A DNA stretch of 64,000 nucleotides. Origin: Flavobacterium psychrolimnae. GTDB taxonomy: Bacteria > Bacteroidota > Bacteroidia > Flavobacteriales > Flavobacteriaceae. The notes under the pieces were generated by a model, which did not search any database, was not told the DNA's origin, and saw nothing but the letters and a program-made list of their open reading frames with translations. The stretch is from NCBI RefSeq assembly GCF_003312425.1, contig NZ_QNUX01000014.1, forward strand, positions 49,474-113,473, written 5' to 3'. Below are positions 1-10,800 of the stretch, piece by piece; positions within the stretch are counted from its first letter, which is position 1; each line of letters starts with the position of its first letter. Made by a program: the position numbers and the translations under genes.

Positions 1-44
1 GCACAAATAGCGAGTAGCATTATTTTTAAAACTAAATTCCTCAT
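1..44 (-). CDS. Partial exported protein, N-terminus only
   Basis: A leftward ATG at 44-42 opens a frame running off the left edge. The 14 visible codons read MRNLVLKIMLLAIC, a short basic start followed by a hydrophobic run, as in a signal or lipoprotein leader. It follows the GH26 gene in the same direction after about 136 bases, so it is probably the next gene of the mannan operon. A lipoprotein or another glycan enzyme is plausible, but too little is visible to name it. Confidence 0.4.
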   Translation of the reverse strand, partial: MRNLVLKIMLLAIC

Positions 45-180
45 ATTTTTTTATTTAGGGGATATTTCCAGCTATACTTTTTAATCTTTTATTTTTTAAA
101 GAAAAAAATAAAAGGATTTACACTGCTATCTGGGCTAGGGCAATTGTTGTCGTCAAATATTTATAGGTTCCTTTGTATGC

Positions 181-1422
181 CTAATTTGGTAATACATACA
201 TTTTAGGCAATGTATTTACTAATACCGACTTTGGTTTACTGGTAAAACTTGTGAAGTCAGGTGCATTTGACAAAGAAGGAGTTGGCACATAATAACCATC
301 TCGAGTATTGTTCCAAAACATTACAAAACTAATCTCGACATTGTTTACAGTTAGAGCATTATATAAATAATTAGAGAACCATCCAGATATAGGAGTATTT
401 GTAGTTGTTACTTGGTAACCAGTTTCGGTCAATGCGGCAATTTTTACCTTGCTTTTAGCTAAATCGGAGACCATTTTCAATTTTGAATTGGCTCTGTCTG
501 AACCGGGTTGTCCTTGATTGTTAAAATCACCATAATTATCCATACCTAAAACATCAACAAAAGCATCGCCTGGATAGCGACTCAAATAATTAGCTGATGT
601 TGTGTATGTATTGTCAGGAGAAAATGCATACAATACATTGTGCAGGCCTTTACTGTTTTTAAGATAATTGACAGTAAACTGAAAACCAGTTTTGTAATCC
701 TCGGGTGAGCAATAATCAGCACCCCACCAAAACCAATTTCCGTCAAACTCATGAAAAGGTCTAAAGATGACAGGGATTAACTCACCATTGCTTCCTTTTA
801 AATTAGAAATTACCGATGCTATTTTATCGAGTTTTAATTTATACCAATCATGCTTTGAGCCTCCCGGCAAAATACTTTTGAAAGCAGTAGCTTTTTCGGC
901 TGCACTCATGTCATTAGCATAGAAACTGTCCTCTTTGTTTGGCTCTCTCAAATGCCAGCAGAAAACATTAATCATACCTTTTGCGTAAGCTTGTTTGGCA
1001 TCTTCCGTAATCATTTTTTCTTGTTGGTAAAACCAGTTGTCGTTTTGACCCGTATTATTTTTGTCGGTAATAAACATGAAGTCAGAACCTAATAGTGCAG
1101 GATCATTTCCGGTTGTTTTTTTGATGTCGGACATTGACGATGAGCCATTGTTGTAAAAAGAATTGAATGCATCTTGTTGTCCAATGGCAAATTTAGTTTT
1201 AGCAAGTTTCTTTAGATTGTAAAATAAAGCAATCGTTTCTGCTGTAGCGCTAGCATCAACCATATATGTTTTTACATTCACGGTAGTTAAAGCATCTGTA
1301 TCAGAAACTGGTGTATTGACTGGTGGCGATACAATCGTATCAGGAGTATCAAGACCTGAAGAGCAGCCTGAAATAAAGAATGTAAAGCAAAGTACTGGGA
1401 TTAAAAGATATAATTTATTCAT
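181..1422 (-). CDS. GH26 endo-beta-1,4-mannanase, lipoprotein
   Basis: Predicted beta-mannanase of glycoside hydrolase family 26, a retaining clan GH-A enzyme that cuts internal beta-1,4-mannosyl bonds. A lipoprotein leader ends in the lipobox FISGC (Cys20), followed by a low-complexity Ser/Thr/Pro linker and the catalytic barrel from about residue 50. The acid/base motif FRPFHEFDGNWFWWG places the catalytic Glu at 225, and ALTETGY places the nucleophile at Glu333; both are typical of GH26. Length (413 aa) is normal for a single-domain lipoprotein. Its start overlaps the end of the epimerase gene by 8 bases, so it is the distal enzyme of the leftward mannan operon. It differs clearly from the second GH26 at 5262-6407, so the two probably act on different chain lengths or locations. 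Family is certain; exact substrate is inferred from context. Confidence 0.93.
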   Translation of the reverse strand: MNKLYLLIPVLCFTFFISGCSSGLDTPDTIVSPPVNTPVSDTDALTTVNVKTYMVDASATAETIALFYNLKKLAKTKFAIGQQDAFNSFYNNGSSSMSDIKKTTGNDPALLGSDFMFITDKNNTGQNDNWFYQQEKMITEDAKQAYAKGMINVFCWHLREPNKEDSFYANDMSAAEKATAFKSILPGGSKHDWYKLKLDKIASVISNLKGSNGELIPVIFRPFHEFDGNWFWWGADYCSPEDYKTGFQFTVNYLKNSKGLHNVLYAFSPDNTYTTSANYLSRYPGDAFVDVLGMDNYGDFNNQGQPGSDRANSKLKMVSDLAKSKVKIAALTETGYQVTTTNTPISGWFSNYLYNALTVNNVEISFVMFWNNTRDGYYVPTPSLSNAPDFTSFTSKPKSVLVNTLPKMYVLPN

Positions 1423-2617
1423 TTTTAATTGTTTTAATGCGGTTAATGATTTCTATGCAAGCACGACCATTGTGATACGGGCATTTCCAGAAACCAGCTT
1501 TGTCTTTTTTTATTACTGAATAATCAGCATTAATCCCCCAATACCATTCTCCATTTAGGGTATCAAGAATGTATGTTTTAACAAAATCCCAATTTTTTAA
1601 TACAATATCTAAATAGGCTTTATCACTTGTTAATTGATAAGTATTAAAAAAACCTATCATCAGTTCTGCTTGTGGCCACCAGTGTTTTTCGGCAATTAAT
1701 TGATTGCTTTCTGGGTCTAATTCATACCATAAACCGCCATCTACATCAATTCCTTCTTTTGTACTGTTAGTGAGTTGAATAGCGTGTATTTTGTAACGTG
1801 CAATCATTGTAGCGTCTTCTGAAATCTCGGCACATTGTAATAGGAGCCAGGCAGCTTCAATGTCATGGCCATAAGAAATTACATCGGGTTTTTCTATCCA
1901 GTTTTCATCAAAAAATAGCTTTAAATGCCCCGTTTCTTCGTTTATAAAATGAGTGTCGATAACCTGTAATATTTCGATGATATCTTTTTGTAAGGTCTCA
2001 TCTTTCCACACTTTGTACAAATTAGCATATGCTTCGACGATATGCAAATGGGTGTTCATTGTTTTCTTTTCGTTAGCATCTTTATCGCTCAAGCGTAAAT
2101 CAGTAATGATTTTCCAATCCCGTGTAAAAGCTTCTAGATATCCTTTGTTTATTGGATCATAACTGTGCTCTTGAATCTTTTTGTACAAATCAATGGCTAC
2201 TTCTAGTGCTTTCTCCTCTTTGGAAACAGCATAATATTCAGTCATACCATAGATAACAAATGCTATTGCATAGATTTGGTTTTTGGTGTCTTTTGGAGTT
2301 CCATCGGAATGAAGACTCCAAAAAGTTCCACCAAATTCCGTATCATAAAAATGTGATAATATATAATCAAAAGCTCTTTTTGCTATTATTTTATGTTCTT
2401 CGTTTTTGGTTATTTTAAAAGCTGATGAAAATGTCCATAGGATTCGTGCATTTAAAACAGAGCCTTTTTCGGCATCGATATTAATAATTTCATTAGAATC
2501 AATTTGACCAATGAAACCTCCATTTTTGGTATCCATAGTAAACTTCGACCAATACCAAAGGATAGAATCGAGTTCAGTAGTAAGTTCTGACTGTAATTGA
2601 TTTATAGGTGTCGACAC
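1415..2617 (-). CDS. Cellobiose/mannobiose 2-epimerase (AGE family)
   Basis: Member of the N-acylglucosamine 2-epimerase family, closest in pattern to cellobiose 2-epimerases. These convert the reducing-end glucose or mannose of a beta-1,4-disaccharide at C2, here most likely mannobiose to mannosyl-glucose. The (alpha/alpha)6-barrel signature residues are visible: Arg58 in NARILW, the THLHIVEAY segment (His190, His192), GHDIEAAW (His251), HWWPQAEL (His312) and WKCPYHNGR (His382). There is no signal peptide, so it is cytoplasmic. It lies 2 bases after the GH130 phosphorylase gene and overlaps the next GH26 by 8 bases. The same set of GH26, epimerase, GH130 and transporter is known from Bacteroides fragilis mannan metabolism. 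The family is firmly supported; the preference for mannobiose over cellobiose is inferred from neighbours. Confidence 0.92.
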   Translation of the reverse strand: MSTPINQLQSELTTELDSILWYWSKFTMDTKNGGFIGQIDSNEIINIDAEKGSVLNARILWTFSSAFKITKNEEHKIIAKRAFDYILSHFYDTEFGGTFWSLHSDGTPKDTKNQIYAIAFVIYGMTEYYAVSKEEKALEVAIDLYKKIQEHSYDPINKGYLEAFTRDWKIITDLRLSDKDANEKKTMNTHLHIVEAYANLYKVWKDETLQKDIIEILQVIDTHFINEETGHLKLFFDENWIEKPDVISYGHDIEAAWLLLQCAEISEDATMIARYKIHAIQLTNSTKEGIDVDGGLWYELDPESNQLIAEKHWWPQAELMIGFFNTYQLTSDKAYLDIVLKNWDFVKTYILDTLNGEWYWGINADYSVIKKDKAGFWKCPYHNGRACIEIINRIKTIKNE

Positions 2618-2619
2618 GT

Positions 2620-3813
2620 TTATGAAATTGCTTTGTTTTTATCTACTAGTCGAATAATAGTATTCACAGAACCTGCTGATGTAAAAGTATCTTCGGGCGT
2701 GTTTATGACATAATCAATCAATTTATCAACGGATGAAACGGCAACATGCATTCTTGTATCTGAAGAGGCATAATAGATATATACAGTTCCGTCGCTGTCT
2801 TCAATCCAACCATTAGAAAACACTACATTTGAGACATCGCCAATTCTTTCTATTCCTTCAGGAGCCATAAAGTGTCCTGCAGGTTTATAGATTACTTTTG
2901 AAATATCATTTAAATCTGTCATGAACATATATAGTGTATAACGCAATCCTGCAGCAGTATTTCTTACGCCATGTGCTAAATGCAACCAACCTTTTTCTGT
3001 TTTTATTGGAGCTGGTCCTAAGCCATTTTTAAGTTCATAAACAGTATGGTATTGTTTTCCGTAGATGATAGCTTCGTTTTGTACAATTGGATTTGTCATA
3101 TCGTCAACATATCCTAATCCTACACCGCCACCGTTTCCTATGTCAATAAAACCGTCTTGTGGACGTGTGTATAAAGCATACTTTCCATTGACAAACTCAG
3201 GATGTAAAACTACATTTCGTTGTTGTCCTGTATTTGAAATTAGATCTGGTAATCTTTCAAAATTAATTAAATCTTTGGTGCGAACAATTCCTGCATTGGC
3301 AATAGCGGAACTAGTATCTCCAGCGGGGGCTTTTGGATCTTTTCTCTCAGTACAAAAAATGCCGTAAATCCAACCATCTTCATGGTTGACCAAACGCATA
3401 TCGTACACATTAGTATCTGGTTCCTCGGTTTGGGGTAAAACACATGGTTTCTCCCAGAATTTAAAATTATCTAATCCGTTTGGACTTTCGGCGATTGCAA
3501 TAAAAGATTTTCGATCGAAACCTTCTACGCGAACGGCAAGAATAAATTTATTTTCCCATTTTATAGCACCAGAATTGAACGCAGCATTAATGCCAATTCG
3601 TTCTAGTAATAATGGATTTGTATTCTCATTTAAATCATATCGCCATTCAATAGGAGTATGGCTTGCTGTAATGATGGGATTTTTATAACGAACGAATATA
3701 CCGTTGCCAACAGATGACTGAGATTCGTTTTTTTGCTCGATAAGCTGCTGAAATTCATTTTCAATTTCAGCTTTTCTTTTTTGGAAACGGGTAATTACTG
3801 TTTTTGTATTCAT
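2620..3813 (-). CDS. GH130 4-O-beta-mannosyl-glucose phosphorylase
   Basis: Glycoside hydrolase family 130 inverting phosphorylase, 397 aa and cytoplasmic. The expected reaction is beta-mannosyl-1,4-glucose plus phosphate giving mannose-1-phosphate and glucose. The five-bladed propeller family features are present: a long N-terminal helix (about residues 1-35), then RVEGFDRKSFIAIAESP, the NVYDMRLV segment with the conserved catalytic Asp (about Asp138), and NVVLHPEFVNGKYALYTRPQ. The long N-terminal helix and length fit the GH130_1 mannosyl-glucose group better than the shorter oligosaccharide-specific group. It sits directly upstream of the epimerase that would make its substrate. Substrate assignment is inference from the family and the neighbouring gene. 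Confidence 0.92.
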   Translation of the reverse strand: MNTKTVITRFQKRKAEIENEFQQLIEQKNESQSSVGNGIFVRYKNPIITASHTPIEWRYDLNENTNPLLLERIGINAAFNSGAIKWENKFILAVRVEGFDRKSFIAIAESPNGLDNFKFWEKPCVLPQTEEPDTNVYDMRLVNHEDGWIYGIFCTERKDPKAPAGDTSSAIANAGIVRTKDLINFERLPDLISNTGQQRNVVLHPEFVNGKYALYTRPQDGFIDIGNGGGVGLGYVDDMTNPIVQNEAIIYGKQYHTVYELKNGLGPAPIKTEKGWLHLAHGVRNTAAGLRYTLYMFMTDLNDISKVIYKPAGHFMAPEGIERIGDVSNVVFSNGWIEDSDGTVYIYYASSDTRMHVAVSSVDKLIDYVINTPEDTFTSAGSVNTIIRLVDKNKAIS

Positions 3814-3837
3814 AGTTGAAAGTGCTAGAATAAAGTA

Positions 3838-5229
3838 TTAATTAGTTAAATTTCTTTTGCTGTTAAGTTCCTGTTCAATAATCTGTAATTTTTTTTCTGT
3901 TAGTGGGTAAAACACAATAAATAGTACTGAAATCACAGCGGCTAACGCTGGAAGTATACTAAGCATGAGTTGGATTCCGTTTTGTGTAACCGCAGTTTGT
4001 TCAATATTTGCTTGGAATCCGTAGTATGCCAGTAGCCATCCTGTCGCTGCACCTCCGATGGTCCATCCAAATTTTTGAGACATCGAAGAAGCTGAAAATA
4101 CAAGTCCTGTAGCGCGTCTTCCTTGTTTCCATTCTGAATAATCAGCACTATCGGCATACATTGACCATATCAAAGGAAAGATACAGCCCGCACAAATGCT
4201 TATTAATACTTGGAAAATCATAATTAGTAAAACTTCTTCTTTTCCAAAAAAGTAAAAAATCACACTCAAAATCGCAGCCAAAGACATTGCTCCCAAAAAG
4301 GTGTTCTTTTTGCCAATTCTATTAGCAATTGGCGTTGCTGCAATTACTCCAATTATATTTGCTGCTTGTCCCAAAACCAAGTAAAGAGAAGTTGGTGTCA
4401 TCGCAAAGGTTTCTCCAAAGAGATTAAAACTATAATTTACCGTATTGCTGACATAGTATTTGAAATAATAAACTGCTGCACCATCACGGATAGAATTAAA
4501 GATTAATGCCCCAATTCCTGCACCAAGAAGAATCCACCAAGGTTTATTTTTCCAAAGATCTCTTAGGTCTTCTTTTAAGTCAGTTTTTTCATCTGAAATT
4601 GGTTGGACTCTTTCTTTGGTTAAAAAAAAGCAACCCCAGAAAAAGAAAGTAGTGATAATTCCAAAGATTATAATGGTGTACAACCACCCTTTTTCTGAAT
4701 TCATGTTGCCACCAAAATAATTCACCAAAGGTTCGATGAGCCATAACGCTAATAAACTTCCTGCGAAAGCAAAAACCATTCTATACGATGAAAGAGTAGT
4801 TCGTTCTTTTCTATCGGATGAAAGTACTCCAAGTAATGAGGCATATGGTACATTTATAATAGAATAAACCATCATCATTAGTGAATAGGTAATGTAGGCG
4901 TAGATTATTTTTCCTTTTTCATCAAAATCAGGTGTATAAAAAGTTAGAACTCCGATTACTGCAAAAGGGATTGCAGTCCATAAAAGATAGGGTCTGAATT
5001 TTCCCCATCGCGTTTTTGTACGGTCAGCAATTATTCCTACTAGTGGATCAAAACAAGAATCCCATATTCTAGTTATCAGAAACATAGTTCCTACAACTGC
5101 TGGTGCCAAACCAAAAACATCAGTGTAAAAAAACATGAGATACATACTGAATATTTTCCAGAACATGGAGGAAGCAGCATCTCCTAAGCCGTAACCAACT
5201 TTTTCTTTTATACTAATTTTATTGTGCAT
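3838..5229 (-). CDS. GPH-family sugar:cation symporter
   Basis: Inner-membrane transporter of the glycoside-pentoside-hexuronide (MelB-like) branch of the major facilitator superfamily, 463 aa. The N-terminus KVGYGLGDAASSMFWKIFSM and the loop motif DPLVGIIADRTKTRWGKFRP are classical GPH signatures, and about twelve hydrophobic segments span the rest. It lies between the upstream GH26 and the GH130 gene with short spacers (32 and 24 bases). It is therefore the likely importer of mannobiose or short manno-oligosaccharides from the periplasm for the epimerase and phosphorylase. Coupling ion and substrate cannot be read from sequence. Confidence 0.9.
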   Translation of the reverse strand: MHNKISIKEKVGYGLGDAASSMFWKIFSMYLMFFYTDVFGLAPAVVGTMFLITRIWDSCFDPLVGIIADRTKTRWGKFRPYLLWTAIPFAVIGVLTFYTPDFDEKGKIIYAYITYSLMMMVYSIINVPYASLLGVLSSDRKERTTLSSYRMVFAFAGSLLALWLIEPLVNYFGGNMNSEKGWLYTIIIFGIITTFFFWGCFFLTKERVQPISDEKTDLKEDLRDLWKNKPWWILLGAGIGALIFNSIRDGAAVYYFKYYVSNTVNYSFNLFGETFAMTPTSLYLVLGQAANIIGVIAATPIANRIGKKNTFLGAMSLAAILSVIFYFFGKEEVLLIMIFQVLISICAGCIFPLIWSMYADSADYSEWKQGRRATGLVFSASSMSQKFGWTIGGAATGWLLAYYGFQANIEQTAVTQNGIQLMLSILPALAAVISVLFIVFYPLTEKKLQIIEQELNSKRNLTN

Positions 5230-5261
5230 TTTTTAGGGTTTATAGGTCTAGTTTTAATAAT

Positions 5262-6407
5262 TTATTTTTGATACAGGTTTTGTTTTGCAGCTTCTTTTTC
5301 AAAGAAAGTTCGATCAAGATTATAAAAATCTACGAAGTCTTTTTCGCTAATCTGTCCTTTATAAGGTGCATAGTAGTGCATTTTTTGTTCTTTTTCCTGC
5401 CATCCGTGGTTTCTCCATACTAAGACATAGGAAATTTTGTAGTCACCTATGGCTTTCATGAGCGTATTAGTCCACCACTTATCATAAGGAATCGCTTCAT
5501 AACCAGTTTCAGCAAATGCCATTATTTTATTTTGCTCTTTCGCAACTTCATTCATTATTTTAAATTGATTTTGACAATTTTCAACAAAGGAGTTATCTCT
5601 GTTAGGATTAGTGTATTGGTATTTGTCAAAGCTCAAGATATCGGCATAATTAGAACCTGGATAATATTCTAAAAATTCATCCTTCGTTTTAAAATCAGCA
5701 GTATTGTAGACATAAATTAAATTATGTACTCCTTTTTTTTGTAAATAATCAATGGTGAATCTCCATAAAAGTTTGAATTCATCAGGATTCCCGTTGTTCT
5801 TACACCACCAAAACCAATTTCCTGTTAATTCATGGTAAGGACGATACAAGATTGGAATTTGTTTACCCTTCCTATCTTTTAACGTTAAAATGTATTTTGC
5901 AGCTTCATCAAGCCAAGATTTGAATTTTTCATGGCTTTCTCCTCCTGGTAAAGCAGAGACTAAGGATTTTGGAGTGGTATCCCATGCGTTATTTCCAGTT
6001 AAAGGATTGTCTAAATGCCAACTTAGTGTTACAACGCCGCCTCTTGTGTGAGCATCTTTTATAAATTGCCTCATTTTGTCAAAAGGAACACCGTCAATAT
6101 TAGTTGTAGATTTTTTTTCCAAGCCGCCCAGATCCCATCCGTAAACTGCAGGATAATCTCCGGTAACATCTTTTACATCACTTCTTTTCGTTTTGTATTT
6201 CCAGTTTACTCCATAAGCTAGGTCGTCTTGATGCCCAAAAAGAATTCCTTTTTCTACATTTAATATCAATTTTTTGTATAGTATTTTGGTTTCTGCTGTC
6301 GCATTTCTATCAGTGAGAGACGATTTTGTATCAATATTTTGCACTTTTGAAGAACAGGATGTCGCAATGCTAGTGCAGATAAGAATCAAATAAAATATTT
6401 TTTTCAT
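5262..6407 (-). CDS. GH26 beta-mannanase, lipoprotein (first gene of left arm)
   Basis: Second GH26 protein, 381 aa, with a lipoprotein leader ending at Cys18 (SIATSC). The acid/base motif LYRPYHELTGNWFWW gives Glu193, and MAFAETGYEA gives nucleophile Glu300. The family motif LSWHLDNP is also clear. It is the first gene of the leftward operon and is followed closely by the transporter gene, an order like that of the B. fragilis mannan cluster, where the GH26 releases mannobiose. A mannobiose-forming or periplasmic mannanase role is therefore likely, with the other GH26 (181-1422) as a complementary enzyme. Surface or periplasmic facing cannot be decided from the leader. Confidence 0.92.
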   Translation of the reverse strand: MKKIFYLILICTSIATSCSSKVQNIDTKSSLTDRNATAETKILYKKLILNVEKGILFGHQDDLAYGVNWKYKTKRSDVKDVTGDYPAVYGWDLGGLEKKSTTNIDGVPFDKMRQFIKDAHTRGGVVTLSWHLDNPLTGNNAWDTTPKSLVSALPGGESHEKFKSWLDEAAKYILTLKDRKGKQIPILYRPYHELTGNWFWWCKNNGNPDEFKLLWRFTIDYLQKKGVHNLIYVYNTADFKTKDEFLEYYPGSNYADILSFDKYQYTNPNRDNSFVENCQNQFKIMNEVAKEQNKIMAFAETGYEAIPYDKWWTNTLMKAIGDYKISYVLVWRNHGWQEKEQKMHYYAPYKGQISEKDFVDFYNLDRTFFEKEAAKQNLYQK

Positions 6408-6587
6408 TAGTAGTCAGTTGGGAGGGTTGTTTTTTTAGATACTTGGTTTTTTACAATACAATCAGCGCTAAAATATGTAAAAATTATTTTTAGTACTTTA
6501 ACTGCTAAAACTATAAAAATAGTGTGTAATAAAAATGATTCATATTTAATATTCATATTCTTTTAAAAAAAATGATAATTGTATTTT

Positions 6588-6595
6588 CAAAGATA
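6588..6595 (-). promoter_or_regulatory. Possible -7 element for the leftward mannan operon
   Basis: In the 262-base gap between the divergent GH26 and araC genes, the minus strand reads TATCTTTG, a match to the Bacteroidota -7 consensus TAnnTTTG. No convincing -33 TTG lies 17-23 bases upstream, so this is only a candidate. The rest of the gap is AT-rich and would be where the AraC regulator could act. Confidence 0.3.
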
Positions 6596-6669
6596 ATTGC
6601 AAGACTCGCATTTAATTAATATTATTTTATCAATTATATATCATATTATTGCAGGTAAAAAAGAACGAT

Positions 6670-7548
6670 ATGAGCAATTTAAAGAATTTTTACCGAGAAA
6701 TTCCACCATTATCGTCAGGCGATAGTTTTTTGGTATTTGACAGAGTAAAAGACAATTTTGACTTTCCGGTTCATTATCATCCTGAATTTGAGATAAATTT
6801 CATACAAAATGGTAAAGGAGTTAAAAGAGTTGTGGGTGATAATATAGAAGAAATTGATAATATTGAATTGGTATTAATTGGCCCCAATTTATACCATGGA
6901 TGGGAATTACATAAGTGTACAAACAAGCAAATTCATGAAATTACCATACAATTTCATAATGATTTGTTTGATGAGACTTTATTGTCAAGACGTATAATGA
7001 ATCCCATAAAAGACATGTTTAATCGATCTATTCATGGTATTTTATTTTCAAAAAAAACTGCAGAAGAGCTTTCTTCAAGATTGATTAAAATTTCAAAGTT
7101 AGATGGTATGGATTATTTTCTTGAAATCACATCAATACTTTATGATTTAGCAAATTCAAGAAATCAAAGGTTATTGTCAACATTTACTGTCGATTACGAC
7201 ACTTTCGACGATTATGATAAAATGAAATTAGTGTATGAGTATGTTCAAAAAAACTTTGCGGAGAAAATATCTCTGGATGATGTATCGAATGTAGCGAGTA
7301 TGACTAGTATATCGTTCAATCGATTTATTAAGAAGAGAACTGGAAAAACGTTTGTTAATTACATCAATGATATTCGAATTGGTTATGCTGCCAGATGGTT
7401 GGTAGAAAAAGATCTTAGTATTTCAGAAATAGCTTTTAAATCAGGCTTTAATAATATTGCAAATTTCAATAGAAGCTTTAAGTCTATAAAAAAATGTACT
7501 CCAAGTCAGTATAGAGAGGATTTTTCTGGTTTGAAAAGAATTCTATAA
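6670..7548 (+). CDS. AraC-family transcriptional regulator of the mannan locus
   Basis: Regulator of 292 aa. The N-terminal half is a cupin-like sensor domain (PVHYHPEFEINFIQNGKG), and the C-terminal ~100 residues carry two helix-turn-helix motifs of the AraC/XylS type (ISLDDVSNVASMTSISFNRF and SISEIAFKSGFNNIANFNRS, ending in CTPSQYRED). The open frame extends upstream to a TTG at 6649, but the ATG at 6670 (MSNLKNF) is the more natural start. The gene sits between the two divergent arms of the locus. It is therefore the obvious candidate activator of either or both, probably responding to a mannan-derived sugar bound by the cupin. That response is inference. Confidence 0.9.
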   Translation: MSNLKNFYREIPPLSSGDSFLVFDRVKDNFDFPVHYHPEFEINFIQNGKGVKRVVGDNIEEIDNIELVLIGPNLYHGWELHKCTNKQIHEITIQFHNDLFDETLLSRRIMNPIKDMFNRSIHGILFSKKTAEELSSRLIKISKLDGMDYFLEITSILYDLANSRNQRLLSTFTVDYDTFDDYDKMKLVYEYVQKNFAEKISLDDVSNVASMTSISFNRFIKKRTGKTFVNYINDIRIGYAARWLVEKDLSISEIAFKSGFNNIANFNRSFKSIKKCTPSQYREDFSGLKRIL

Positions 7549-7867
7549 GTAATTTGTTCTTGTTTTCCTATTACTACTTCGTTTGAAATTGAAATATATG
7601 TTACTGTTGCTCATCTATTAATTTCTTTTATGTCATTTTTTAGTCAATAAAATTACGTTATGTATAATTTATTTGGGTTATTATTTTGATATGTTTTACT
7701 ATTTGTCTCTAAAGTAAAAATATTATCATTAAATGATATAATACTATTAATTTAATGTTTACATGTGTTATAGATTTGTTAATTATAAATCAAAATAATT
7801 AATATGCATTTTATTTCTGAAATATGCTTTTCAGAAATAAACAATCTTAACTAACTAAACATTTATT
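7549..7867. promoter_or_regulatory. susC upstream region with candidate promoter
   Basis: AT-rich 319-base gap between araC and susC. A TAnnTTTG match (TAGATTTG, 7771-7778) lies about 90 bases before the susC start and is the best -7 candidate. A -33 TTG at ideal spacing is lacking, which would fit an activator-dependent promoter. No small gene is seen. Confidence 0.35.
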
Positions 7868-10800
7868 ATGAAAAAACTATTGTCTAATTTAATTCATTGG
7901 AACGGCAATCACAGAGCAATTCCTTTGGTATTATTTTTACTGCTTACAAGCAATTTTATTACAGCCCAAACAAAAGTTCAAGGTGTTGTAACTGATGAAA
8001 AGGGTCTTACCATACCTGGTGTGAATGTATTAGTCATCGGGTCAAGCAAATCTGCATCGACAGATATTGATGGTAAATATGAAATTGATGCTCCCGTGGA
8101 TGCTACTTTGTCATTTTCTTTTATTGGATTTGAAACCCAAAATATTGCAGTAAAAGGGAAATCTAAAATCAATGTGTCATTAAAGTCAACTTCGCAAAAC
8201 CTTCAAGAAGTTGTGGTTATAGGTTATGGTACTCAAAAAAGGGGCGATGTAACTAGTGCAATATCTTCTGTAAAAGCTAAGGATCTTGAAAATTTAAAGC
8301 AGGTGTCTGTAGATCAGATGTTACAGGGTAAAGCAGCAGGAGTTACAGTGACTAGTAATTCTGGTCAACCCGGGAGCAACACTTCTGTGAAAATTAGAGG
8401 TATTTCTTCCCTTGGTGGTACAAATGAGCCATTATATGTTGTGGATGGTGTACCAATTTCTGGTGATGCAACCAGTAAGTCAACTACAGGTAAACCGCTG
8501 GTAGGAAATGATTTTAGTGAGGGTAGTACATCGACAGGGAATAGTTCTGTAAGCCCAATTGCTTTTTTAAATCCCAATGATATTGAGTCGATGGATATTC
8601 TGAAAGACGCTTCAGCAACAGCAATATATGGATCTCGTGGCGCTAATGGTGTGGTAATTATAACTACAAAATCAGGAAAAAAAGGTTCGGGTAAATTGAC
8701 TTATGATCATAGTTACTCTATTCAAGAGCAAACAAATTTAATCGATGTTCTGGATTTACAAGGGTACGCCAGATTACAAAATGGATTGATTGATGCTTTA
8801 ACCCCAACAGCATTAAAAAATGATAATTTTTCACATCCGGAGTTATTAGGCAAAGGAACTAATTGGCAAGATGAAATCTACAGAATTGCCATCATGAAAT
8901 CGCATCAATTGTCTATTTCTGGAGGAAAAGAAGGAGTGAGTTATTATGTATCTGGAGGGTATATTGATCAGGAAGGTACTGTGATTGGATCTGGATTTAA
9001 AAAATATACTTTTCGAACTAATGTGGATGCTAAAGTGAAGGATTGGTTGAAGGTGGGTGCATTTGTAAATACTGGAATTACAAACGAAAATATTACATTA
9101 AATGGAAGTCAAAACGGAATAGTTAGTACTTCATTGTTGAGTACACCTGATGTAGTAGTGTATAATGCAGATGGAACTTATGCTGGCCCTCCAACAAATT
9201 CTCAAGGAATATATTTTAGAAACCCAATCGCTGAAGCTTTATCTAACACAAATAAATTGGTCAGAAAGAATTTTTCTGGAAATGTTTTTACTGAAGCGCG
9301 ATTAATGAAGGGTTTAGAGTATCGTTTTGAGATAGGCGGATATGCAGAATTTAGTGAAGGAAACGAATTCCGTCCAACTTATAATTGGGGAGCTGCAAGC
9401 AATAATACAGCTTCGCTTACTTCAAGAACAAATAGTTTTTATTCGATAAACATTAAAAATTTACTAACCTATAAAACTGAAATAGGAAAGCATAGTTTTA
9501 ATATTTTAGCAGGCCAAGAGGCTAATGAAGGCAATTGGAAAGGTTTGGCTGTAACTGGAATTGGATTTTTCGATAATTCGTTACCTGAATTACCTGTGGC
9601 TGCAGAACTGCAAAAAGTTGAACCAGGTTTCGCCTACAGTGGTTCACAAAGATTGTATTCACTTTTTGGAAAAGCAGTTTATGATTATGGCGGACGCTAC
9701 AGTATTTCTGGTTCTATTCGGGCAGATGGTTCATCAAAGTTCGCAAAAGGAAATAAATGGGGCTATTTTCCTGCTATTTCGGGTTCATGGAAATTATCTA
9801 ATGAGGAGTTCATGCAGGACTTTAATGCTGTTAAAAATATAAAAATTAGAGCTGGTTATGGTGAGACTGGAAATCAGCAAATTGCAAATAATTTATATGC
9901 TCCGGCATTGACTTTGGTACAATCTCCTTTAGGTGCTGGTTTCCAACTTTCCAGATCTCCAAATCCTGATTTAACTTGGGAGTCACAAAAACAAATAAAT
10001 ATTGGTTTAGACTTCTCACTTTTTAACTCGGGATTAAATGCTTCGATAGATGTTTATAAAAAGACTTCTAAAGATTTCTTGTATCAAATTCCTTTGCCAT
10101 TATTTCTTACTGGAAGTGCCGATGGTGGTGGAGTAGCCTCAGCTTTTGGAAATATTGGAACATTGGAAAATAAAGGAATTGAAATGTCTGTGAACTATAG
10201 TACCAAATTAGATAGTGGTTTTTCTTGGAATTCTACATTAGTCGTGTCTAAGTATGTAAATAAGTTAGTTGAGATTTCTAACAGTTCATTGCTTATTAAA
10301 TATGCTCTTATAAATGATTATACAAGAAAACCAATTACTAAAACACTAGTCGGAGGCCCTATAGGTACTTTTTATGGATTGAATTCATTAGGAATTTATA
10401 CCTCGGATGCCGATGCCAGCGCAGGGCCTAAAAACGGTTTTGGTGCCAGCCCGGTTGATTTTATTGCTGGTGATATGAAATATGCAGATAATAATAATGA
10501 TGGTGTGATAAATGAATTAGATTATACGACGATTGGGGATCCAAATCCCGATTTCACATTTGGTTTTACTAACAATTTTGCATACAAAAATTTTGATTTT
10601 TCAGTATTTTTGCAAGGCTCTGTTGGAAATGATTTATTTAATCTTACAAGGAGAGCTGGAACATCAAATTCCAATTTATATCAGAATCAGTTTGCTTCTG
10701 CTTTGGATTTTTATTCTCCTTCTAACCTCGATGCAAGTTTACCAAGACCTACATCTTATGATCATCCTAATTTAATTTTTTCTGATCGTTTCGTTGAAGA